From: Portulaca oleracea
Lineage: Eukaryota; Streptophyta; Magnoliopsida; Caryophyllales; Portulacaceae
Assembly: GCA_029582165.1 (NCBI GenBank)
Contig: CM055874.1
Location: 27,054,883-27,118,882, forward strand
Length of the DNA: 64,000 nt
Direction: 5' to 3'
The notes under the pieces are model-generated. The model was not told where the DNA came from. It was given only the letters and a program-made list of their open reading frames with translations, and ran no database searches. A program made the position numbers and the translations under genes. This document shows, piece after piece, positions 55,566 to 64,000 of this stretch (the first letter of the stretch is position 1; each line of letters begins with the position of its first letter).

Positions 55566-57152
55566 CTACCTTCTTTCGTACTTGATGGAACTCATGTTCA
55601 GGAGGTAAACCGGGGGTATATCTTCTGGAAACACATAAGAATAGTGTTCCAAAAGAGGGGTAAGGAGGGGGTGGCTATTTGAAGAGTTTGGGTTTGTGTT
55701 TTGGTCTATAAGGGTAAGGTCCTTATGATTGCTAAACTCGTGATGTTCAGCTATCAATAAGGTAACCAGGTTGGGTTCACACTCTAAACTCTCCTTGGGT
55801 ATAACCAAATGGGATGGTTTCAAATGGGTGAGGACATTTCTTTTGTGGCTGGGAAAATAGTCATTGGCTCTCCCATCACGGTTCACGACTCTTTCACACA
55901 ACCAAGGCCTGCCATAGAAAATATAACAAACATCCAGAGGTAAAACATCATACCAAAAAGAATCATGATATGTTGTACCAATTGAGAGATTCACCATACA
56001 TTGACTATTCACTTGAATGTCCTTGTTCTGGTTGAGCCTTTGAATGGTGTACAGGGATGGATGAGGGTTGGTGAGGAACTCCAATTTATCAACCATGAGT
56101 TGGGATGCAGCATTAGTACGACTCCCTTCATCAATGATCAAGGAACAATCCTTATCATTGATGGCACATCTCAAACGAAAGGCGTCCTCCCTTTGCTCCA
56201 GGCCTTCATGCATAAAAGAGCTAACAAGCATCTCTCCTTCATCAATGTCCTCTATTTCCTCATCATAGACGGGATCCTTCAAAGGTTCATTTACACACTC
56301 CTCTTCCTCTTCTTGCTCTGGTGCAACAAACAAGGCAGTTTGGTATTCAACAAGTGGAATTACACGTTTGCCGGGACATTCGGACGAAGAGTGTCCTAGT
56401 CCTTGGCACCTAAAGCACTTCCTTGGGTAATATGCTTTGGGTTTAGGCGTAGGGATAGGCTTTTGAGGGGTGTGAGGCTGGGCATTTTGTGGGCATTTCA
56501 TAGGTGGGTATTGGGATGGGAAGGGTTGTTTTTGTGGGATGTGAGGTGGTTTAGGAAATGGGCATGAATGTGGTTGGGGTTTGCTGGTCACCTTCTTTCC
56601 TTCACTCTTCCTTTGCACCAAATGTTGAAGCTTGAAATAGTTATCCTTGAGATAACTTGCTGGAAGAAACTTGGATTGAAGCTTCTTCTTCATCTTCTCC
56701 CATGTACGCACCTTATCCTTCCCTAAGGCCTTTCTTTTCTTTTGGAGGTTGGTCCACCAGATTGAGGCTTGCTTCTTCAGCTTCAAGGCTACATACTTGA
56801 CCTTCTTATCATCATGAATGTCCTTGAGTTCAAAGACACGTTCTATAGTCTGCAACCAATCAAGAAAAACTTTAGGATCACAATTACCTCCAAATTTTGG
56901 GACATCTACCTTGAGGTTTAGCCTTTCTTCTTTTGATTTACGTCTTTTGGAACGGTTGAGGGCCTCATCTTCTTCATCACCAAATGGATTTCCAGAGTTA
57001 GAACATTCCCCTTCAGATTCCTTTAGCTCATCTTGTTGCAAATACATACAACGTTGAAGTTGAGCTGAAAGGAACTTCACACACTTCTCAAGGTCTGCCT
57101 TCTCCTTCATAATCTTGACATTACTTTGTGAGGGAGCTCGACGGGTCGACAT
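55566..57152 (-). pseudogene. Gag and protease region of the Ty3/gypsy derivative
   Basis: A 528-codon frame: MSTRRAPSQSNVKIMKEKAD and CVKFLSAQLQRCMYLQQDEL (coiled-coil-like), then FLDWLQTIERVFELKD and KKQASIWWTNLQKKRKAL. After a shortened linker comes the zinc knuckle CFRCQGLGHSSSEC, an acidic run and the protease (CSLIIDEGSRTNAAS, with D-E-G instead of D-[ST]-G), then YIFYGRPWLCERVVN. It ends in the pre-RT segment YVFPEDIPP, where a frame change and the pol deletion occur. The capsid segment after HLVQRKSEG is shorter than in the 30545-36973 relative. Long and open, so Gag may still be made; protease activity is doubtful. Confidence 0.8.
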
Positions 57153-57248
57153 GGCTAAGGTTCTTTTGTAGCTTTGTGTTTGGGATGATTTGGGATGTGT
57201 TTAGGCTCAAAGAAATCAAAACTCACCCACCAAGATGGTAGCTAGCTC

Positions 57249-58968
57249 TGATGTATCCCAGCCCAAGGACCTTTAACTCAGCAAGCTAGGAAACATCATA
57301 GGAACCCAAGGACCTCACAAAAGACTTCAAGAACCAAATCAAATGAGAGAAAATTGCAGCAAATGATGATTTTATCTTAAGAACAACGAGAGAACCCAAA
57401 CTTGCATAAACCATACAATGGCAAAGACTCACGAAGGAAATCAAGAATCAGCTGAAGGACCTTACGTTGGTTCAGAGAAGTAACGCCAAAGGAAGAAAAC
57501 ATCAACTACGAATGAAGAATGATGTGTTTAACTCAAATGGCGATTAGAACTTGGTTCTCGCATACCATATAACATCAAGAAACTCACGAAGGATCAAGAA
57601 CTCACTCAAACAAATGGAACTCAACAATAAGGAATGGAAAATGCTGGAACTAAAGGGATATAACTAGAGATTGATACCGATACAGACTTACCACGATTCA
57701 ATCACTAGTTTGGACAAGTGAATGGAGATCGATACAGACACACCACGATTCCAGACACAAGGGCAAGGACTCGATTTCCTCAATGGATACAGAAACACCA
57801 CCATTGAAACAACCAAGCTCTACATAACACCACTAGGAAATCCAATCCTAGATACTGAAGTAGAATTAACCGGATGAGAGTTTTAGATACTCACAAACAA
57901 GAAGCTCAAAGCTTTCTATTTCATAAACGTCATGTGTCTTGGCTGAATGCTATTACATGAGTTATATAGTACACGGCTGGAAATAAAGAAAGCTAGCAAG
58001 CAAGTACACAAGTAGCTAAACCATCTAGAGTGAGGTTTCCTAACGACGAAGAAACCTCCTAATCTTGCTTAATTAAACTAATTACAACTAATTAAGCTAA
58101 TACATATCTTCACCATGAGGTTTTCGTCCAATTGGATGGCAAGGAGGTCCAATCGAAGCATTACACGTAGCATTTCTCCATTGGAGCATCTTACTTCACT
58201 TGGATCCCAATCCTTGGTTGCCAAGTGAAAACACACGTTTGGTTTTGTTCCAAATCAGTTGAGTCTTCCTTGGTCATCCCTTAGTATGAGAAAACCAAAT
58301 ACCAAGCAAAAAGACCAAAATACCCTTTGAAAGAACACCAAAATTTCAAACAGGCCGCAGATAAAGGTCCTTATCGCATGTCCAGAAGCAAACGGCTATG
58401 TAGGATTCAAATGACCTACAAACCTTGCAAACTTGGACATTATGGAAAGCTCTTTGAACCCTCTACCAAAGTCTCCAAGGGCAAAAGTGGAGAAGAAGTC
58501 TAAACTTTGAGATAATCACACAAACAGAATAGACATCATTCTGGATGAATGACATTCTATCTATTTGTGTTCTTCTTGACTTCATGGCTGGACTATGTGA
58601 CGTCCAAAGATGAGGGAATAACAAGGACTAAATCAAAAGAACAAGATTAACCTCATCATCACACTTCAGAAACAGCTGTCTCCAAGTAAACGTCCTCTAC
58701 ACATACCTAGATTTCAAATAGCTGTGCAGAATGCAAATGCCCTTCAACTGACTTGTTCTTGGGCGATCTGGGAAGTTTGGACATCATGCTACAAAAGCCT
58801 CCCTGGCACAAAATGGAGGAGAGGTCTTAATCCCGAGGTATTGAGAATGGTAGACAGAGCCTCACGTAGGGTGAATGGCCTCCCATATTGCCAAGGCCCT
58901 TCTTGGATTCATGGATGACCTCATTGCATACTTGCACCAACTGAGAAGGTGTGGGTTGATCTCCATCA
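57249..58968 (-). repeat. 5' LTR of the Ty3/gypsy derivative
   Basis: 1720 bp, TGATGTATCCCAGCCC...GATCTCCATCA on the plus strand. It is nearly identical to 49059-50593 plus 55078-55261. Its inner end directly abuts GAGC, so the primer site is incomplete (see findings). Confidence 0.95.
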
Positions 58969-59032
58969 GGGGGTGCCTAACATGTCTCTAATAGGCCAAC
59001 TAAATCAAAAACATCTTTGATTTTTCCTAACA
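58969..59032 (-). repeat. 5' LTR of the Ty1/copia element, second part
   Basis: It continues from 49058 (GGGGGTGCCTAACATGT...TTTTCCTAACA) and is followed by the copia duplication TATCA. Confidence 0.93.
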
Positions 59033-59037
59033 TATCA

Positions 59038-60917
59038 CATGTATAAGACCCCACCCACCCACCTAGAATATTCGACATCATCCTCTTTATCCTCTTTATC
59101 CCCTTTTCTATCTCCTTTTCCCCATTTTCATCTCCCTTTTTCCCTTTTAATCTCAAAGGGGATGTTTTTTTTTTAAATTTGATCTCAGCTATTATTTTAT
59201 ACTTTGATGCTTATCAGAATTGGACTTAACCTATAGTCTATATAGATCATTCTTGTTTTCTAGCCTTTTCTAAAATCTCGAAGGGGATGTCTTTTAATGT
59301 AAAGAAATAAGCATCGAGCAGATGAATTCTTCCTATTGGCATTCATGAGCTACTCTACTTCTAATTACTCTTAGATATCAAAGAAGTTTTTAGTCATGGA
59401 TACCTTTTCACCTGCCTTCTCTCCTACTATTAGGTATTTTCGCTTTTATTTTTGGTTTAATTAGTTCCAAATTCAAATTGATTTTGAAACTTTCGACAGA
59501 AATTGATGGGATTGGTGACCTCAATAATCCATGGTGTTGATTTATCTTGAATTTGCATGTGAGTTCTATATTTTTTTTCTTTAATTAGACAGAAGTTTAT
59601 GTGATTTTTATGTGAGATTTCTTTATAGTAAGAGTTTACTTCTAAATTCAGTTTTTTTTTTTTTATTTACAAATGGAACAAAAAAATTACATCTAAGTTT
59701 TACAAATTGCAAACTAGAATTTTTTTTGGAGCCAAGCTAGTTGGTTGTAGTGGCGGTGACGCTGAAGGAAGAACATGCCCCGAACATTTTCTTTTACCCT
59801 GAGACATAAAAATAACAGAAAACACTAGAATAGTAAAGAAATTACAACTTTTCTTTGTTTCAATTCATGTTACATACAATGGAATCTTGTACACATTTTG
59901 ATTCCAGATTAGGGTGAGTTTTGCGATGGTCGAAAATGAGCTTATTGACAACTTCGTGGCGACAAAACAGAGCTTGTTGATAGCTTTGTGGATTGTAGTG
60001 GCCGAAATGAGGCTTCTAATGGACAACGACTATTTGACGCAACTTGCATCGGTAAGATTGATCTCACAGGGTCAGTTCCTGAGTTGTCATCCATGACTAC
60101 TAGTAAATTGAAACACAAAGGAGAGAGAAAGGAAATTGGATTTGGGTATTGGAAACAATGATATGTAAGCTATGTTTTAATTGGATATAAAAGGAAAAGA
60201 TAAGGATTAATTCTAGAATTGTAATAAAATCATTAAAATTTCCAGCTCCCCAAGTAGCTAAAATTCATAATTTCAATATTCTAGCTTGTATTTTTATCCC
60301 CTATAAGAGCAGTTTTAGGTCTTTAAGATTTGAAAGCTATTTTCCATATTTTCCATGTTTGGCATAACTCTAACTTTTTATGTTTAGAAGCTCTAAAATA
60401 GCAAAACCAAACACACACTATATATACTTAGACTACATGCTCTAAATCCTACGTGGCAAAATCATTAAATGTTGGCAATTTTTTTTATTTAGAAAACAAA
60501 CTACCCCAACAAGACCACATTTGAAAATTGTTTCATTAAATATTGGATTTCACTCTCTCTCCTCAATTTGTGTTGATCTTTCTTCCTCACCATTTCCCTT
60601 CTCTCTCTACCAATCTCTTCATTTTCGCCCAATTATTCTTCATGTTCAAATCAAATTCAACCTCTAGAAGGTTATAAATTGTTATCAACAAGCCCACAAT
60701 GGTTAACGAGAATGAGAAAATGAAATTAATGACATCAAAAATTCACTGTTGATGAGTGCTTCACGGAATAAACAAGAATAAGATGTATGAAACTGCTAAT
60801 GATTTAATGTGCATTTTGAGTTATTTACTTGCCATTTGGGATTTAATGATGTAATTTTGGACATTCTACTAATAAAACCAAAACGCAAAATGACATTTTT
60901 AATGCTATACTATTTAG
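59038..60917. other. No gene seen; AT-rich spacer
   Basis: Pyrimidine-rich stretch at 59085-59150 (CCTCTTTATC repeats), then AT-rich DNA. The small plus ORF at 59914-60096 and others show no family. Confidence 0.45.
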
Positions 60918-62231
60918 GTCAAAAAATTGCTAGGAGGTGACCCATATTTTTGGAAACTGGCTGGGAGGGCACAACTTTTTTAAATGCGTTCTAGGGTGAC
61001 ATAATCCTTAACGAAATGGCTCTTGGATGACAATATGACAAAATGTCGCCTGAAAATTTGTAAACTCTATTTTGCCCCTTAATTTTCGAGTGAAATGTCA
61101 AGTTCAACCCTAATTTCTTCATTTTCGTTAATCTGCAATTGGTACCAACTATCACCATCTTCCTCTTCAATCTCTTCACAATACATTACTACCATCTCTA
61201 CTAAGTCCCTCCTCTGAAATTCGAATTCAATCACCGCCAACCTATAAACACACACACGCTAACCTTGTCAATGACAAATTGATCATGCTTTGGAGTCTCA
61301 TGAAGGTTGCGAAAAAGAAATGTTTTGTGGGTTGTTTGTCGCATTCTTCTTCAGCAAGGAAGACATTGTATTGATTGAACCCGTCAAATAGTAATTGAAA
61401 GAGTACATAGGATTCCAATGCGAATGCCTAGTGTTTGGATATGGTGAATATTGCATTGGGTTTGATGGCTTTAACTACTAATTTCTTAGCTTTCATCTCG
61501 CTCACCAGGTGTTTGACAAAATGTCTGAGTGAAGACAAGACATGGTTGAGCACTTTCATGAAGTGGGTCTGGTTCAAATTTGGCAGAGAAACATTATTTC
61601 CAAATAAACATACAATCCCACTTGAATTTAGCTTCTTTTCTAACCTCTTATTCCCTTTATTAATCTCATCTAACTTGTTTCTCAACTGTTCAATCTCCCC
61701 CTTATTCTGTTCTATCTTACCGTCCAGTTGCTTCATAATAATTAATCTCATAAGTCTTGGTGTTGCCCTGTTGCTCTTGAATCTCAGCAACAGTTATGTA
61801 ACATAAGGTGGGGCAAGCTTGAATGGGAATAACCAATCAAAAACATGCTTAGGGTTTGCTTTTAGTACCATTAATCATGTTTTGAGCTAATGGGAATACT
61901 CTTTTTGGAAATGGTGAGCACTGATATGAAGTAGGGATAGATGGAGAGGATGAGGAAAAGAGAGTGAGATATGAGGGCTAAATGAGTTAAACAAGAGAAA
62001 AAAAAATAAAGGTAGTTTTGTATTTTTAAGCACATTTTATAGGATTTCGGGCTAGATAGCCGTATTCTCACCCAAGAGTCATTTAGTTAAGGATTACGCC
62101 ACCCAAGAGTGCATTAAAAAGAAAAATGGTGACCTCCCAACCAGTTTCCAAAAATGTACGCCACCTCCCAACAATTTTCCGCTATTTTAGTTGTAAATCC
62201 AAAAATGTACGCCACCTCCCAACAATTTTCT
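60918..62231. mobile_element. TIR element, possibly Mutator-like, with coiled-coil ORF
   Basis: Both ends carry AAAATTG(C/T)T(A/G)GGAGGTG followed by ATTTTTGGAAACTGG(C/T)TGGGAGG, in inverted orientation. The pairing runs inward past TAATCCTTAAC to about 61015 and 62040. Flanks ACTATTTAG (60909-60917) and ACTATTTTAG (62232-62241) differ by one inserted T and may be the target duplication. The right end has a tandem duplication of roughly 60 bp (about 62147-62240). No transposase is inside. Confidence 0.7.
61428..61790 (-). CDS. 120-codon coiled-coil ORF inside the TIR element
   Basis: The predicted protein has a heptad-like charged stretch (KQLDGKIEQNKGEIEQLRNK, then LDEINKGNKRLEKKLN) in its first half, followed by a mixed C-terminal half. 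Coiled-coil ORFs occur in several plant transposon families, often next to a zinc-finger region, but I could not show such a finger here. The overlapping plus ORF (61435-61806) lacks such organisation and is taken as a shadow. Real coding status is uncertain. Confidence 0.35.
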   Translation of the reverse strand: MLRFKSNRATPRLMRLIIMKQLDGKIEQNKGEIEQLRNKLDEINKGNKRLEKKLNSSGIVCLFGNNVSLPNLNQTHFMKVLNHVLSSLRHFVKHLVSEMKAKKLVVKAIKPNAIFTISKH

Positions 62232-62241
62232 ACTATTTTAG

Positions 62242-64000
62242 TTATAAATCTATTTTTTTTGGTAACTCGATCAATTTGCATCTATTGAATTTTGATATTT
62301 GTTCATTCGATACTTATAAATCGTTTATTAAACATTACACTTTTTCCAGGCCTATTCACTAACAAAAAGGGCCATATATTATTCACAGTTGGAGGAAAGG
62401 GAGTGTTGATATAGATTATAATGGTACTCACTTAGGATATCCGTAAGAGTCCTGGACGAACTCACTTTCCTTAAGAACTATTTACTATACCGTAAATGTT
62501 CAAAGGGATAAAACTTAGCACTTAACACACTCAAGAATATTATTTCTTACTTGAAACACTCTAGTATAGCTGCAATCTAGACAAGAATGAGAAGATGTGA
62601 TTATAGGATGGTGTGCTCAAATGGTTATAGAATGTCTTCTATTTATAAGAGACTTCTCTCCCTTTCAAAGGACTAAATTAAGATCCTTAATGAGAATCTT
62701 GACCTTGACTAAGTCTATTGATCATGTGGTATAATGAGGATATAGCTGTTGGGTACTTAAATATGATATAAAATCGAGATTATGACTTAATGGAGAAGAT
62801 CATATAGCCGTTGGAGCATTAAAACAGCTCGTGGGCCTCAACATGGTCCATGGTGAGAGCACCACGGTTCGTGTTGGAGCACCATGGTCCGTAGTTGCTC
62901 AACACGGTTCATGTTGAGCGCAAAGAGGTAATTTTAGCTCTCTGGAGACCAACACGACCTGTGTCGGTCTTGTATTCAACCGTGTTGGTCATATTTCTTA
63001 TGTTTATCCTCTATATGACTCTTATACTTGTTCCACATGACATCTCATGTTATATGATCTTCTTATACTCTTGAAATAATCCCAACAATCCTCTACCATT
63101 TCAAGAGTATGAAAAACCCTTGAAATAAACTTGGATTATAACATAAGGAGTTAACACCCACGCCATTTGAGAAATACTTGTAATCGCCAAAGAAACAAAC
63201 AAAGCATATGTCTAATGAAAAGTAGATTACTCTTTGAACTTTTCTGTTAGTGTATATAAGCAAGAATTGGATCTAAATCACAAAGTAGACAAGTCTTTGA
63301 ACTTTGTGTTCATACTGATCAACTATGCTCACAACACACATATGACAATGTTCAAATACAACCGAGTACTCAAGCCAACGTAGCACGGTGGTTGATGTCT
63401 TTGCTAGAAGATCTCTTAGCCGGGGGTTGAACAGTTCAATCAGAACCGTGATAGTTAGTCCCACAGGGTCACACAAGCCAGTACACTAAGACAAGAGTAT
63501 GTTAGAAAGAGGGCCAGATCAATAAAGGATTGAACCGGGGAGGTCGGCACACCGCAAAAGGGGGCAGAGGAGGACACCACGGAGGTGGCAAGGGCCACCA
63601 CGGTCCATGGTGCCCTGCCACGGTCCGTGGTGAGGGTCACCACAGTCCGTGGCTTCCCCCTGGGTTGCAGTTTTGGTTCTGACGCCCACCACAGTCAGTG
63701 GTGGGGTACCACGGTCCGTGGTGATGCCCAGGCGCGCGTCCCACAGCGGAAATGAAACCTCATTCCCCCCCCTCTCTCTCCTATATATATGGATTCCCTT
63801 TTGTTGGAAACTTTGTCTTTCCAATCCTAAGTGGCCATTTATAAAGGCTAGTCCTATTTTGAGATTTAAGGGATACCGGCAAAAGCTTTCATTTGAGAGT
63901 TCCCAGTTTTAGGGGTCTCGGGGTGATTCCCGGGAGACCGCCCTAAAGGGGGAAGGATGGACCGTATTTGATACAGTCCAACATACTCTTTTGACCCCGG
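62242..64000. other. Unclassified region with CACGGTCCGTG-type palindromes
   Basis: No recognised gene. Two zones (about 62835-62995 and 63575-63725) hold many CCACGGTCCGTGG-like palindromes. Exact CACGGTCCGTG occurs at 63619-63629 and 63710-63720, and variants such as ATGGTCCATG elsewhere. TATATATATGG at 63783-63792 could be a promoter-like word. The whole may be an LTR or leader of an element running beyond the window; the borders are not visible. Confidence 0.4.

Larger units (their letters stand above)
49059..58968 (-). mobile_element. Ty3/gypsy deletion derivative, inserted in the copia LTR
   Basis: Ends TGATGTATCC...CTCCATCA, target duplication GAGGG/GGGGG in a G-rich run. LTRs are 1719-1720 bp: the right is 57249-58968, the left 49059-50593 plus 55078-55261. 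Internal DNA is only 1987 bp and holds gag, protease and the integrase C-terminus. RT, RNase H and most of integrase are missing. Without the nested element at 50594-55072 it is about 5.4 kb. It needs an autonomous partner; the copy at 30545-36973 belongs to a related but distinct family. Confidence 0.92.
40153..59032 (-). mobile_element. Ty1/copia element, host of a nested stack
   Basis: Flanked by a perfect 5-bp duplication TATCA (40148-40152 and 59033-59037). Read on the minus strand: 5' LTR (59032 to 48395, interrupted), gag, protease region, integrase, reverse transcriptase, RNase H, polypurine tract, 3' LTR (40896 to 40153). Integrase before RT is the copia order. Without the insertions at 45298-48379 and 49059-58968, one duplication each, it measures about 5.9 kb. 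Its leader after the 5' LTR does not show the common initiator-Met primer site. Frames are broken in many places. Confidence 0.92.

Noticed and set aside
1..64000. CRISPR array, prokaryotic operon, rRNA or intact tRNA genes.
   Set aside because: No regularly spaced identical repeats with unique spacers, no operon-like gene runs and no complete RNA gene were seen. All repeats are explained by eukaryotic transposons or simple sequence.

Overview
This window looks like repeat-dense nuclear DNA of a flowering plant, probably a eudicot with a large genome. It is AT-rich. Almost every supported feature is a transposable element: Ty3/gypsy and Ty1/copia LTR elements, L1-type LINEs with a plant-style RNase H, a Stowaway MITE, a hAT, several Mutator-like or foldback elements, solo LTRs and a TR-GAG element. 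I found no convincing intact host gene, no tRNA or rRNA gene, and no prokaryotic feature.

Layout. 1-2101: 3' end of a Ty3/gypsy element (integrase C-terminus and a likely LTR). 2799-3062: Stowaway MITE. About 4091-7812: decayed LINE on +. 9415-10733: Mutator-like element with a perfect 9-bp target-site duplication (TSD). 11775-12333: foldback element. 12702-20369: complete Athila-like element with gag and a protease remnant but no polymerase (TSD GCATT). About 20917-37140: one LINE on -, cut into pieces by a hAT (21847-22710), a solo LTR (25331-28586, itself holding a Mutator-like element at 25351-26882) and a Ty3/gypsy element (30545-36973). 38160-38670: GC-rich block. 38724-39975: broken two-exon gene resembling plant-mobile-domain/DUF7745 proteins.

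40153-59032: a Ty1/copia element on - (TSD TATCA) that contains a 3.1-kb solo LTR (45298-48379, TSD AACTC). Inside its right LTR lies a Ty3/gypsy deletion derivative (49059-58968), and inside that element's left LTR lies a younger non-autonomous Ty3/gypsy element (50594-55072, TSD GACAT). 60918-62231: element with terminal inverted repeats and a coiled-coil ORF. 62400-64000: unclassified sequence with CACGGTCCGTG-type palindromes.

How the parts relate. The Ty3/gypsy copies at 1-2101, 30545-36973, 49059-58968 and 50594-55072 are relatives: similar integrase C-termini, TGAT...ATCA LTR ends and G-run polypurine tracts, with an initiator-Met primer site seen intact in two. They form a series from nearly complete, to lacking polymerase, to a strongly shortened copy. 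The shortened copy (50594-55072) is the most unusual object. Its gag and pol have shrunk by many deletions to about 785 codons in one frame with a single stop, while the catalytic motifs are gone. All statements come from reading the sequence by eye; no alignment or database search was run.
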